The notes: generated by a model not told the origin, from the letters alone. Shown: positions 43,501-55,545, counted from the stretch's first letter. The stretch is DNA of 64,000 bases from Meghimatium bilineatum (GCA_034231615.1 CM067310.1:5098510-5162509); one strand, 5' to 3'. Numbers and translations are program-made.

Positions 43501-45005
43501 ACTATGACTCACTCACTAACTCACTAACTAAATAACTCACTAACTAAATAACTCACTAACTAAATAACTCACTACCTATATAAAACACTAACTCACTAAC
43601 TAAATAACTCACTAACTAAATAACTAACTAAACAGCTCGATCACAAACTAAATAACTCACTAACTAAATAAATCACTAACTAAATAACTAACTAAACAGC
43701 TAACTAACTAACTAAACAGCTCGATCACAAACTAAATAACTCACTAACTAAATAAATCACTAACTAAATAACTAACTAAACAGCTAACTAACTAACTAAA
43801 CAGCTCGATCACAAACTAAATAACTCACTAACTAAACAACTCACTAACTCATTAAACAACTTTCTAACTAACTAACCAACTCACTCACTAACTAAATAAG
43901 TTATTAACTAAAAATCTCACTAATTCACCAACTAACTAAATACTCACTAACTAAATAACTCACTAACTAACTCACTAACTAAATAAATAACTGACTAAGC
44001 AACCAATTAACTCACTAACTAAACAACTCAACTACTTACTAAATAACTCATTAACTAACTACATAACTCAAGCAATAACCAAACAACTCACGAACTAACT
44101 ACATAACTCAATAAATAAATAAATAACTCACTAACTAACTTACTAACTAACTAACTCGGTAATTAAATAACTCACTAACTAGCTAAACAACTCAATCCCT
44201 AACTAAATAACTCACTAACTAATTAAACAACTCACTAACTAAATAACTAACTTATTAACTAACTAACTACATAATTCACTAACTCACTAATTAAATAAAT
44301 AACTGACTAAGCAACCTATTAACTCACTAACTAAATAAATCACTAGCTAAATAACTCACTAACTCAGTAACTAAATAAATCACTAGATAAATAACTCACT
44401 AACTCACTAACTAAATAAATAACTCACTAACTCACTAACTCACTAATTAAATAAATAACTGACTAAGCAACCTATTAACTCACTAACTAAATAAATCACT
44501 AGCTAAATAACTCACTAACTCAGTAACTAAATAAATCACTAGCTAAATAACTCACTAACTAAATAAATCACTAGCTAAATAACTCACTAACTAAATAAAT
44601 CACTTACTAAATAACTCACTAACTCACTAACTAAATAAATCACTAGATAAATAACTCACTAACTCAGTAACTAAATAAATCACTAGATAAATAACTCACT
44701 AACTCACTAACTAAATAAATCACTAGATAAATAACTCACTAACTCAGTAACTAAATAAATCACTAGATAAATAACTCACTAACTCACTAACTAAATAAAT
44801 CACTAGATAAATAACTCACTAACTCACTAACTAAATAAATCACTAGATAAATAACTCACTAACTCACTAACTAAATAAATCACTAGCTAAATAACTCACT
44901 AACTAAATAAATCACTAACTAAATAAATCACTAGATAAATAACTCACTAACTCAGTAACTAAATAAATCACTTACTAAATAACAAATTAACTCATTAACT
45001 AATTA
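43495..45005. repeat. 1.5 kb ACTA/AATA-rich array seeded at a LINE C 3' end
   Basis: Units of ACTAACTAAATAACTCACTA in many arrangements. It includes longer blocks (43620-43810 with GCTCGATCACAAACTAAATA; 44330-44950 with CACTAGATAAATAACT). It starts directly after the LINE C terminus ...ACTATGACTCACTCACT. Confidence 0.95.
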
Positions 45006-45915
45006 ATTTAGACTGTAGCTACCATACTAAAGAACTAACTAACTCCACATTGGTGGGGAACCATACTAAACTTTCATTCTTGCGCTTATATGGGGTCTTT
45101 CGGTGCAGGCACACGCACGGTCTATTCATATATCCGCTAATTTGGCTTCTTGACCATTCTATTACCTAATTTTGTGGCTATTATTAATTTGTTCTTTAGG
45201 TCTGACTAAATTTGTGGCTATTATTCCTTTGTTCTTTAGTTCTGACTAAATTGGATAGAACGAACTTCGAGAAGAATAGTAAAGTACAGACTCATAGAAA
45301 GAACTCGTTGATTTTTCTTACTAGAGGAAACAGGCAACTATTTGTGGTGGAACAAGTCTGTATGCCCGCTTAAAGTGACAAAAACTGGAGTTTCCCATTT
45401 ATGGACGGTTCTAGCGTTCATGCCTAGAGAATCGATAGGCGATCCTCCCAGTACCTGAAACAGCACTTAGCTGTTTCCTCCTTCGGCTTCCCCTCCGACT
45501 ATTCGATATGAAATGTGGTCCCGTTGCTCTATTGATGTTTCTTTTGTACTCATAAAATTAAAGCTCTTCTTTTCTGGGGGTCGGGTTGAAAACAGGAGGA
45601 ATAACGTACAAAAAGAAATAGGAAAGCTTTATGTTGAGAGAATAACTCAGGAGTTTGTGAATTACAGCTGCGACCACAGGTTTGATTGCGCGTGAGTTTG
45701 AGGTATTTCGTTTTATTTCTGGTAATTAGATTAGCTCAGACGCGATAGAAGTCCGCTTCACGAGCACATATACGGGTGTCTAATCTACTGGACATGCTTC
45801 AGAAACGAACGTTAGCTAAATATTCAGTTTGATTTTTGATATGATTTGAAATGAGCGTACGTCTATGAGAGATATATTATTTAGTCAATTAAATCAGGCT
45901 ACCTGGAAATGTTCT
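45006..45915. other. Upstream DNA, no feature seen
   Basis: Unique-looking; a 40-bp imperfect duplication (TTTGTGGCTATTATT...TCTGACTAAA) at 45170-45250. Confidence 0.45.
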
Positions 45916-46235
45916 TGTTTTTCCACCACAGTTTATATTGTTTTTCCACCTCTGTTTATGACCTTGTTTTTCCACCTTAGATTATCTCATTCGTTTCCAA
46001 CTTAGAACACCAAATTTGAATACATTGTTGTTGTTATTCCTCTTAATTCCCACTTGATCATTCTTGTTCACTTAAATTTCCTTATTATAATTATTTTCCA
46101 CTTAAGTACCTGTGTATGTTTTCCCTCTTAATTCCAAGTTTCATTGTGTTTCCACTTAATTCCCTCTGTATGCTTGTTTTTTCCACTTAATTCCTCATGT
46201 ATACTTTTTCACTACAGGCCATCCATATAATCGTT
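45915..46235. repeat. Degenerate TTTTTCCAC(C/T)T repeats
   Basis: About ten diverged units of roughly 25-40 bp around TTGTTTTTCCACCT and CCACTTAATTCC. Confidence 0.65.
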
Positions 46236-46257
46236 TTTCAACAGAGATAAGTCCCTA

Positions 46258-46470
46258 GTGGAGCGCATGGCCCTATGGTTAGAACGCCGTTAGAACGACA
46301 CTTGTTATCCCGGGTTCAATCCATGGATGGGACAGGAATTTTTCTGTCGGAGGTACAATCAAAATCCTTCCTGTACATGTCGATGCGTCAGCTATGGCAA
46401 AGCGGACTTTATTTCTACTTCCCATAGAAAACCTCCCTGCACGGCTTCACAAGAAAATATGCAGTAACGA
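46258..46470 (+). mobile_element. SINE S2 (tRNA-derived) copy
   Basis: Same order: GCGCATGGCCCTATGGTTAG, CCCGGGTTCAATCC, TTTTTCTGTCGGAGGTACAA, GAAAACCTCCCTGCACGG. Confidence 0.85.
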
Positions 46471-46639
46471 AAGTATAATCCCACTTACCTAAACAATTTT
46501 TTTGGTTTAAAACTGATATCTTTTCAGATTGAAATATAGTTATGTCTTTATTTTCCACTAGGATCTCCCCATTTACCTATTTCATGTTTGTCCAATGAAA
46601 TCACACAAGCTTGCGTTCTAAAACCAGATGTGTGGCCTC

Positions 46640-46930
46640 GGCTGTGCTATGACCGTGTCTGTACAGGATGTCCCTGATGTTTTCTATTCATCTTTTCCGT
46701 GGTCTTCCTCTGGCTTTGTACTCTGATCTCATTTGGTTATATGCTTGTACGGGCAAGTTTTCGTGATGCATTCTTCACAATGTGGCCAAACCATTTGATC
46801 TGTTCTCTCTCTATGTAATCTGTACAAGATATTATACCTATTCTTTCCCTGATATATTCATTCCGCAATCTGTCAAGCCTGGTGACCCCGGCAGTTTTCC
46901 TCAAGCATTTCATCTCACATGTCACTATAC
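46640..46930 (-). pseudogene. LINE B RT tail
   Basis: Reads MTCEMKCLRKTAGVTRLDRL, RNEYIRERIGIISCTDYIER and EQIKWFGHIVK, the group B signature. It lies head to head with a group A fragment on the other strand. Confidence 0.8.
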
Positions 46931-47325
46931 AAACTGCACACTAAAAATGAAAATTATAGAACTCTACATCTATTCTACATTATTGTATGGCTCAGAAACA
47001 TGGACAATGAACAATTAGAAAAAAATATATAATTGATGCCTTTGATACGTGGATGAGACGTGAAGAATTCGGTGAGCTTCATGGAAATAGAAGAAAACCA
47101 ACACAGACGTTCTAACAGAACTTCGTATGAAAACAATTAATATGAAAGAGAATAAAAAACAAACCAAATAAAACATTTTGGACACATTAAAAGACATGAA
47201 ACCTTTTTCAAGACCTTACATGAGGATAAAGTTGAGAGGAACGATCAAGAGGATAACAGAGATACAAGTAGGAGTGAAACAAGAAGTGGTCATTGTAGTC
47301 TAATAGAAGGAGGTTGGTAGATATG
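46925..47325 (+). pseudogene. LINE A RT tail, decayed
   Basis: Frames read MKIIELYIYSTLLYGSETWT, then KHFGHIKRHETFFKTLHEDK, matching group A with frameshifts. Confidence 0.75.
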
Positions 47326-47764
47326 AGTAGAGGTTTTTATCTGGAAACATGTTTTCAAAAAAAGTTATTATTCAGTTTTCATGTGTAAATTTAACTGTCT
47401 GGAAATTTGAAGACTTCTTCCGAAAATTCGCTACGAGTTGGGTGTTTATCGAATTCTTAGTTACGTTTAAGTGAGATCATTACTCAGTTTTCATGTGTAA
47501 ATTTAACTGTTTATCTGGAAATTTGAAAACTTTTATTGTTAAAAATCGCTAAGAGTATGGTGGTTGGGGGAGGGGGGGGGGAATTAACACTCAAACAGTC
47601 CCTATTTACTATCCTGGACAGAGGACACAACCAATGAAAAAATCAATAACTAATACGGATATTATGTTATGTGTTTGTTGTTACTGAGGATATTTCAATA
47701 CCTGTACGGGATGTTTGTTGTTGTTGTAATAGTCCTTGTCTCGATTGGTCCGTTCGGGTGACTT
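47326..47764. other. Upstream DNA with a diverged duplication
   Basis: The segment at 47360-47410 (TTCAGTTTTCATGTGTAAAT TTAACTG) recurs at 47480-47530. G and C homopolymer runs occur near 47570 and 48090. Confidence 0.5.
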
Positions 47765-47957
47765 TGTGTGCACGGTTTGAATGGCTTGATGAAATCGCAT
47801 CTTTTATTGGAGATGCGGTTAGTCAAGTACGGAAAAACGCGTGTGCAATTGTTGCTAGGCGATTTGGTGCCGTAGAACGGACTGGTTCAATTCCCGTTAG
47901 TCTCAAGAATTTTTAAAAATTGTCCTCTGGCTTCCTACGTAAATTTACTTGTAGACA
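47765..47957 (+). mobile_element. SINE S5 (tRNA-derived)
   Basis: B-box region GGACTGGTTCAATTCCCGTT, upstream GCTAGGCGATTTGGTGCCG, downstream TCTCAAGAATTT and the CTACGTAAATTTACTTGTA end. Confidence 0.75.
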
Positions 47958-48537
47958 CAACCACTGCAAAAGACAGAGGATGATGGATTTCTGTTACAAC
48001 CGACCTATGTTGCTAAGATGACACAGAATAACGGTGACTAACACAAAAATAAAATGTTGGAGAAGAAGTTGTAAAAATTGAACATTAACCCCCCACCCCC
48101 CCCCCCCCCCCCCCTTATATCCGACAAGTGGTTAAGACAGTCAGTTCAACAGACACCTTTCTGTCAGTAAACAGCTAAAACCTCCATATGTAAAATTACT
48201 TCTAAATATATTACAGAAAAGCAAGACAGAGAAATTCTTGGAGTTGGAAACAGGGAAATGAATCATCGTTAACAGAAAAAAGGAAGAAATAATAATACAA
48301 TAACACAGATCATATAACTATATCATGTCACATCTATCAAGAAGAGCGGATGAAAAATAAGCCCAATTGAGACGGCACTACTTTCAAACCTGAGGGGTTC
48401 CATGGATGAACTGAACATCTATACACAGCTCATTGAAGCTGTTGGCGCTGTAACCTGATATCTGACTGAATATGAAGAACGCTCATAAAAATATACGTGC
48501 AAACCATTAAAGACATTCAAAATTGTATTTATTTAAC

Positions 48538-48672
48538 TGCCGAAGTTGGGCCATCGGCAGCACAGCGCATTTAAATTCACTCGACTACATCCAATTGGAA
48601 ATCTTGTAGTACTGCGGTCCTGTTACAAGAAAACAGTGGGAATTTGAGAATGAACGCTGAAGACGAGAAGTA
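48538..48672 (+). mobile_element. SINE S1 short form, diverged
   Basis: CTGCCGAAGTTGGGCCATCG to GAACGCTGAAGACGAGAAG. Confidence 0.75.
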
Positions 48673-48744
48673 GTGTCTATTTAAGAAGTAACATTCATTC
48701 ATTCATTCATTCATTCATTCAGACAGTGTTATCTAATTTTGAGT

Positions 48745-49015
48745 TATTTCCGAAGTGAAATAATCAAGTTCCTATTCTAACAATATCGTTAAGAGACAGA
48801 ATAAGAAATGAAGGCATTAGAAGAAGAACCGGCACCACTCCAATCTTGGAATATATTAATAGACAATAGATAAAATGGTTTGCACACATCAGCAGACTAC
48901 CATCAGACAGCATACCACAGCAAGCTATGCTACACAGATACTGTGAAGGCAGACCTAGAGGCTGACCACAAAAACGATGGACCACAGAAATAAAAAAGGC
49001 ACAAAATTACACAAT
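48745..49015 (+). pseudogene. LINE B RT tail, decayed
   Basis: Reads SLRDRIRNEGIRRRTGTTPI, LEYINRQ-stop-IKWFAHISRL and QKRWTTEIKKAQ. Confidence 0.75.
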
Positions 49016-49530
49016 TCTTCTCTTGGTTCTTGATTCGAAACTGGCTTCACAGCACTTGGGACATTCCATAAGTGCTCCGCCCTCCGCTCCAACAGTGATT
49101 CCAGTGTATGTAGACTCAGAGTTCCTGTCAGGTGTTATTTGGGTGATCTTCGGGACATTCTCAAAAAATTACTTTTTCTCCCCTCACCTCTGAATACTCC
49201 CATTTCTAACATTCTCTGTATGTGTACGTTCTCAACCTCATTGACATCATCTTCATCTTGGAATGAATTTATTACTGCCTTCATTAAGTCTGCGTTATCT
49301 CTTCTGCTTTAATGTGCCGTCTATCGCCGCATTGCCTGCCAATAAGTCAGCTCTCTCGTTTCCTCTGACCAAGCATGACCAGCGCAGTATATCCATGTAA
49401 TGCTCTGGAGAACTGAGTTGTTCAATAAGTCCCACCATTCTTTTGTCCAAATTCCACAATATACTCAGCACACACGAGGTCCATGTCCAGAAAGCTCTTC
49501 TACCCCTGACGATGAATGCCAATAAAGGCT
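49015..49530 (-). pseudogene. LINE fragment: RNase H C-terminus and tail
   Basis: Reads LRWSCLVRGNERADLLAGNA, AIDGTLKQKR, and further on YTGITVGAEGGALMECPKCC. The GNE-AD motif marks the end of an RNase H domain; a CPKC knuckle follows. Frameshifts and stops are present. Confidence 0.75.
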
Positions 49531-49566
49531 TTAACGAATAGATGGATTGAGATAGAATAATCTAAA

Positions 49567-49798
49567 TTGTTTATGGTGGTTAAGCTGTTCGCCTTTTGTT
49601 CAGGAGGTCACGGGTTCGAATTCGGCTCGTGTCGTCTTGTTTATAAGGTGGATTTTTTTTTTCGGAGATCACTGTGGATTATCACTTGAAGCTATGGAGT
49701 TACGTGCTATGAGTGATACTCTCGGCAGGCAGCGTGCCGCTTCGTAGAGAGTACTATGGGAAACCGAGTACAGTGAAGTCAATCTTCTGCGGCTTTAA
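49567..49798 (+). mobile_element. SINE S3 (tRNA-derived)
   Basis: Head TGGTGGTTAAGCTGTTCGCC with B box CGGGTTCGAATTC, body GAAGCTATGGAGTTACGTGC and TACTCTCGGCAG, tail AGTGAAGTCAATCTTCT. Clearest of five copies. Confidence 0.85.
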
Positions 49799-49842
49799 AA
49801 CTCCTTTTTTAGAATAATCTAACTATACTTTCACCAGTATGC

Positions 49843-50092
49843 TACCCGGCGCTGAAAAGGGAGTAAAGAATATGAACACTGTTAGCGAAGGAAGAGATTA
49901 AGGAGATTTTAAGGATGGAAAGTGATGTCCCATCCGTTACAGGGTTTTGGTGACTCGGAAACTTTACGGAAATCGGATGTTATACCGACAGAATCAGATA
50001 GAACAGCTAAGAATTAAACCAATGTACAGCGCGTTCCGTTCCCTGGACTATTCTGTTACAGTGTAGAAATAGAAAAACGTAAACTCAGAAGA
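49843..50092 (+). mobile_element. SINE S1 long copy, diverged
   Basis: Shows TGCTACCCGGCGCTGAAAAG, GTCCCATCCGTTACAGGGTT, GCGCGTTCCGTTCCCTGGAC landmarks. Confidence 0.72.
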
Positions 50093-50171
50093 TGAAACAA
50101 AACAATTGAATAAAAAACAACAACAGCGATTGAACGTAACGTATTCCTAATATGTGCGACTATGACGTTAG

Positions 50172-50858
50172 TTAGTTAGTTATTCCTCTAAGGCCAAAGA
50201 CGGCACATAGGGCTGATGTCATAGATTTCCATGTTTCTCGTTTCATTGCAGTTTGCTTTAGATCTTCATTGTTTCTGATACCGACGGTGAAACGTTCTCT
50301 TGTAATAGTTCTACGTAAAGTTTCTGTTGGTCTTCCTCGTTTTAATTTGTCCTTTGGTGACCACTTCAAAGCTTGACAGGAAAGTCTTTCAGTATCAATT
50401 CGTAGCGCTTGTCCGATATAATTCCAGCGAAGATTTCTAATATAGGTGGATACATATTCTTGTTTTGATTCTTGTCTGACAACTGTGTTTGATTTGAAGT
50501 CTGACCACCGTTTGTTAAAATATGTCAACACAAATTCGTTAATTTCTCCCGTGTGTTCCCGGGGGCCAGAAAGGGGAGCAAAGAATAGCAACACTGTTTA
50601 CCTTCCATGTATGTCGTGAAAGACGACTAAGGAGGTTATGGGATGGAGTTGGCTGTTCCATCCCATATAGGGTCAGTGACCCAAAGTCATGCTGAAGTCG
50701 GGTGTGTCAGTCCGAAAGGCGCAGATTTCGCAGCAATGCTGTAAACCATGACACAACGCATTCCGTTCTCCAGACTACATCCTGCTAATCTGCAGGGGCT
50801 TGAGAACGAGCGCAGAAGAAGAAGAAGATTCGTTAATTTGTGACCCGTTCCCCTTGTC
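50172..50858 (-). pseudogene. LINE C RT tail split by an S1 SINE
   Basis: Reads FNKRWSDFKSNTVVRQESKQ, RNLRWNYIGQALRIDTERLS and KSMTSALCAVFGLRGITN-stop. The S1 SINE at 50546-50827 interrupts it, with a 12-bp target duplication ATTCGTTAATTT at 50534-50545 and 50828-50839. Confidence 0.85.
50546..50827 (+). mobile_element. SINE S1 (long form), reference copy with target duplication
   Basis: 282-bp element starting CTCCCGTGTGTTCC and ending GCGCAGAAGAAGAAGAAG, flanked by ATTCGTTAATTT on both sides. Internal landmarks shared by all long copies: GTCGTAAAAGGCGACTAAGG (here slightly changed), CCCATATAGGGTCAGTGACC, GACACAACGCATTCCGTTCT, GGACTACATCCTGCTAATCT. No protein frame and no tRNA A/B boxes are visible, so the origin of its head is unknown. 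Confidence 0.85.
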
Positions 50859-50869
50859 TATAAGAAGTC

Positions 50870-51520
50870 AAGAATTCACTGACCTTCTGTATTCTTATTC
50901 AATCAGTATCAACAACAGAGAATTAGAAAGAGTCAACAGTTTTGAATACCTTAGTTCTCGTATCAACAGTAACGATGATTGATATGAAGAAATCAGAAGG
51001 TTGGCTATTGTGTCAAAGAAGCTGAAACAAATAAAAACATATGGCTGAGCTGCTGTGAAATTTTAAAAAATATCATTCCTAAGAGCTTGCATATTCCCAG
51101 TGACAATATATGGGTGTGAATCCTGAACAATCACAAACAAAGTGAACAATAAAATAGCAGGATTTGAAACAAAATGTTACAGAACAATCCTCAGAATACC
51201 ATGGACCAAAAAGATCACCAATGTAGCCATCCTGAGAGAAATGAATGTAAAAGAAAACTGGCCACACAGCATGGTTCTTTCCAGAAACCTACAATATTTT
51301 GGCCATATCAAACGAAATGACGGCCTAGAGAAGAACATAATGAAGGGGATGAAGCCAGGGAGACGAACAAAATGAAGACCAAAAATAAGATAGCAAGACA
51401 TCAAAGACTACCTGAGCATGACAATAACAGACACAGGAATACTAGCTCAAGATTGACAGAAGATTGAAAAGGCTGTGATGACTACTGCATCCTGATCAGG
51501 ATATGCCACCTGATGATGAT
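50870..51520 (+). pseudogene. LINE F RT tail and 3' end
   Basis: Reads NNRELERVNSFEYLSSRINS, NKVNNKIAGFETKCYRTILR, RIPWTKKITNVAILREMNVK and QYFGHIKRNDGLEKNIMKGM. It ends GCCACCTGATGATGATGA. Several stops. It is placed back to back with the group C copy. Confidence 0.85.
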
Positions 51521-51914
51521 GAATCTCATTCTAACAATTTAAATAGTGCAAAATAAAGTTATGTTGACGTCAGTTTTTCTCATAGCCCGGCCCTCCTCTC
51601 TTGTGTCAACAAATGACACACTTTTTCAGACTCAAGCCCTTAATTGTTATCGTAATTTATTGACTATTTTGGACAAGTAAAGCCACATGATGACATAGAC
51701 AGGCTGATTCTGGATGGGTAGAGTGACAGACGAGAGAAGAAGATAAAAACCAAAGAATGATTAACCAGCAATATTGAAGAATGTTTGCACATGTCTCTGA
51801 CCAATGTAGCCATAACATTACACACTCATCTGTGTGTTCTACCTCCCCCTCCCCAACTGTAGATTTTACTTATAGACCTCCCCTTATGTGTGAATGTAAA
51901 AGATATGTTTCAAA

Positions 51915-52000
51915 ATTTCTGTATGCGGACATTCAGCCCATATGCGGACATTCAGCCCATATGCGGACATTCAGTCCATATGCGGACATTCAGTCCATAC
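51915..52000. repeat. 18-bp tandem repeat
   Basis: Four to five copies of ATATGCGGACATTCAGCC (C/T variant). Confidence 0.92.
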
Positions 52001-52239
52001 CGTCAGCAGCAAAGACTTTTGCACAGAAAGTATGTATGATTTCATTGGTGACATTGTTTTATTATTGTCGTGTTTTCGTTGGTCACTATATATATATATA
52101 TATATATTTAAAATCTCATACCAAAATAGCCAAGGCGATCAACGAAATGGACGGAAATAATAATAAATCAGCCTTTCAGATCATGTTCACTTTCTTTCCA
52201 CGGGTCGTTCCTGGAGATCAGTTTTAGCTCAGTCCACCA

Positions 52240-52600
52240 ACGAAACATGAACTAAATGCTGATGTTTGTTTGTTGTTCGTCCATCACAAGTGACTGATGA
52301 TGACCATTTGTTACATCCACTTTTGAAAATTCAATTTTAGTTATGTCCTTGATTATGAGTTCGTAGATGGCTAATGAAGCCTATTCGAGCTGTAAATATC
52401 CTTGGACATTTTGGACATGGAATGACGACTGTAGACGGATCTTGGTCTATCTGTGACTTTCTAGCTGCTCTCCGCTGTTGAGCTGCTGCATTTCTCTTCT
52501 TTTCACAAAATGATGCACTCTTTTTTTATTTTAGAACTCCATGTAGATCTATTTGCTGATACTAATCTTGACACATTGTGACCAGACATTGCATATGTTG
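52240..52600 (-). pseudogene. LINE E 3' tail
   Basis: Nucleotide match to the 3' end of the element at 30090-31027: the ATGATGACCATTTGTTACAT terminus, the zinc-knuckle region and the lysine-rich segment before it. Confidence 0.85.
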
Positions 52601-52654
52601 GCATAATTCAATACATCTTCTTCTTCTTCTTCTTCTGCAAACAGTTCTATGCTC

Positions 52655-52995
52655 CTAAGTCTCTACAGGAAGGTGGGCTGCCTCAATGAAATCAGTCGTA
52701 AGCAGGAGGTCCTCAAGATTGCCCCACAGCTTTACATTCAGATCTGTCTTTGGGGGCCATATTTTAGTTCTCACGTCATCGAAGAGCTGGCATGTCTGCA
52801 AAATGTGTCCCGGAGTCTTGGAACCATTTTGACATGGGCATTGGTTAGTTGGGTCAGTCTTAATTTTGTGAAGATGTGCTTGTATTCTACATTGTCCTGT
52901 GCGAAGACTAATACCGTGGTTTTCTGTGATCTGTTTAGTTTTAGAATGTGATCCCGTGGAATGTTGCTTTCTCTTCGCTGACTCCATGTTTTTTT
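52655..52995 (-). pseudogene. RNase H LINE zinc-knuckle tail
   Basis: Reads SLRTGQCRIQAHLHKIKTD, NQCPCQNGSKTPGHILQTCQ and FDDVRTKIWPPKTDL. This is the same domain tail as at 21480-22050 (CPCGSG-QTPEHIL). Its 5' side passes into a 35-bp minisatellite that happens to stay open in frame. Confidence 0.85.
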
Positions 52996-52999
52996 GTAG

Positions 53000-53548
53000 T
53001 TGATTTTGATGAGAGTTTTTGTTTCGATATTCTGTACTGGAATTGTTCCTTCTTTGCTTCGATATTCTGTACTGGAATTGTCCCTTTTTTGCTTCGATAT
53101 TCTGTACTGGAATTGTTCCTTTTTTGCTTCGATATTCTGTACTGGAATTGTTCCCTTTTTGCTTCGATATTCTGTACTGGAATTGTTCCTTTTTTGCTTC
53201 GATATTCTGTACTGGAATTGTTCCTTTTTTGCTTCGATATTCTGTACTGGAATTGCTCCGTTTTTGCTTCGATATTCTGTACTGGAATTGTTCCTTTTTT
53301 GCTTCGATATTCTGTACTGGAATTGTTCCTTTTTTGCTTCGATATTCTGTACTGGAATTGTTCCTTTTTTGCTTCGATATTCTGTAATGGAATTGTTCTT
53401 TTTTGCTTCGATATTCTGTACTGGAATTGTTCCTTTTTTGCTTCGATATTCTGTACTGAAATTGTTCCTTTTTTGCTTCTATATTCTGTACTGGAATTGT
53501 TCCTTTTTTGCTTCGATATTCTGTACTGGAATTGTTCCTTTTTTGCAC
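53000..53548. repeat. 35-bp minisatellite, about 15 copies
   Basis: Unit TGTACTGGAATTGTTCCTTT plus TTTGCTTCGATATTC. The 35-bp period shifts frame each unit, yet all three plus frames and a minus frame stay open. It abuts the 5' end of the RNase H LINE tail at 52655-52995. Confidence 0.95.
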
Positions 53549-53559
53549 CTGCTTTTATA

Positions 53560-53863
53560 ACCAGTTTGCCACTGCTTCATGTCATATACACTTCCACATT
53601 GTGGAGGCATCCACTGCATCACCACTTTATTATTAGCAGACAGTTGATTTAAAACTTCTACAGTTGTTTTTGTTACGAGATCTTTAGATATGGTATTTTC
53701 ATGTTTGATCCGCGTGTTCGAGAAACGTCTTGTGTCTGATAATGGCTTCTCAAGAGAAATACAGTAAGTGGTTCGTTTTGATTCAGATTCTTTCTAATAT
53801 TGTATTGCTCAGAGATTATACAACTTCTATGTATTGAGATTTCTGCTGATTAAGGATGTTTTG

Positions 53864-53936
<73 letters not shown>

Positions 53937-54335
53937 GTATTTTAAGTGTCATTAGTCATGCACGAGGGGAATGGAGAAATACATTGTTCGTCCTCTATGC
54001 TTCATTCGCAAACGATATACCAATGGCTTATGCAAGGAACACCGCAGCCGTTACTTTCCAAGGATATCTTGCACCCATATTCTTAAGCTGAAGCGACCTA
54101 GGACTTTTTCATGACTTTAATATAATTAATTACCTGTTTAATTGGACCTAGGAAAAGGGAAGACAGTGCACGTACCACAACGCTACCTCGGCCCGTAAAT
54201 AAACAATAATAATAAATACAATTATGACCCAAAAAATAGAGATATTCGACGCGTATTATGTACATGCAATTGATATTTAGCGAATTTCGGGGCGCCAATA
54301 ATACATGCAGTGTTATCGCCAGAACAATGTGGATA
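53560..54335. other. No feature seen except the ATA repeat
   Basis: No LINE, SINE or coding similarity recognised outside 53866-53937. Confidence 0.45.
53866..53937. repeat. ATA trinucleotide repeat
   Basis: About 24 copies of AAT. Confidence 0.97.
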
Positions 54336-54339
54336 GTAG

Positions 54340-54442
54340 TAATAGTATTAGTAGTTGTGATTATAGTAGTAATATTAGTTTTTATTGTAATAATTGTATT
54401 AGCAGTTGTAGTAGTAGAAATAGTAGTAATATTAGACATATC

Positions 54443-54476
<34 letters not shown>

Positions 54477-54503
54477 ATACTTGTAGTAGTAATAGTGGTT
54501 ACA

Positions 54504-54571
<68 letters not shown>

Positions 54572-54665
54572 ATACTTGTAGTAGTAATAGTAGTATTAAC
54601 AGTACTATCAGTAGCAGTAGTAGTAATAGTGGTTACATAGTAGTAGTAGTAGTAATAGCAATAGA
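54340..54665. repeat. GTA trinucleotide repeats
   Basis: AGT/GTA repeats with interspersed AAT and ATT. A second block of the same composition lies at 55130-55330. Confidence 0.93.
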
Positions 54666-54689
54666 ACCACACAGTTTTTAATAGTAATA

Positions 54690-55100
54690 GTAGAACAACC
54701 TAGTTTATAGCAGTAATTGTAGTAGTAGAACCACCTAGTTTATAGCAGTAATTGTAGTAGTAGAACCACCTAGTTTATAGCAGTAATTGTAGTAGTAGAA
54801 CCACCTAGTTTATAGCAGTAATTGTAGTAGTAGAACCACCTAGTTTATAGTAGTAATTGTAGTAGTAGAACCACCTAGTTTATAGTAGTAATTGTAGTAG
54901 TAGAACCACCTACTTTATAGTAGTAATTGTAGTAGTAGAACCACCTACTTTATAGTAGTAATTGTAGTAGTAGAACCACCTACTTTATAGTAGTAATTGT
55001 AGTAGTAGAACCACCTACTTTATAGTAGTAATTGTAGTAGTAGAACCACCTACTTTATAGTAGTAATTGTAGTAGTAGAACCACCTAGATTATAGTAGTT
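54690..55100. repeat. 35-bp minisatellite within GTA-rich DNA
   Basis: About eleven copies of AGCAGTAATTGTAGTAGTAG plus AACCACCTAGTTTAT. Sequential single-base variants (AGC to AGT, TAG to TAC) mark a gradient along the array. Confidence 0.93.
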
Positions 55101-55436
55101 GTAATATTAGTAGTAATTGTGTACGCAACTATCTTTTATATGTGGTGATAGTATTAGTAGTAGTAGAAGTAGGTCTAGAAGTAGAACCGCGTAGTTTTTA
55201 GTTGCAGTAGTTAGTAGTAATATTAGTACTAGTTCTAGCAGTAGTAGTAGTAGTAGTAGTAGTAGTAGAAGCAGTAGTAGTAGTAGCAGTAGTAGCAGTA
55301 GTAGTAGTAGTAGTAGTAATTGTAGTGGTAATAAAACGCCTTGTATTTTAGTATTACTACTACTAGAAAAAAACCGATGTAGTTTTGAAATATGTTTACT
55401 ATTATTACTACTTATATTACTACAGCATAAATATGA

Positions 55437-55545
55437 TGTGTCGGGCCTTTACAGGAAATAAAACGGCGCCCTTTTCACTATCTGGACTACATCCTACTGG
55501 AAACTTATCGGGGTCATCCTGCTGCTAGAGAGAAACACTGGTATT
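55437..55545 (+). mobile_element. SINE S1 short form, fragment
   Basis: GTGTCGGGCC, AATAAAACGGCG, TCTGGACTACATCCTACTGG landmarks. Confidence 0.7.

Noticed and set aside
52655-53652. Long frames on both strands (up to 297 codons)
   Set aside because: The repetitive part is the 35-bp minisatellite; only the terminal 110 codons on the minus strand are LINE-derived.
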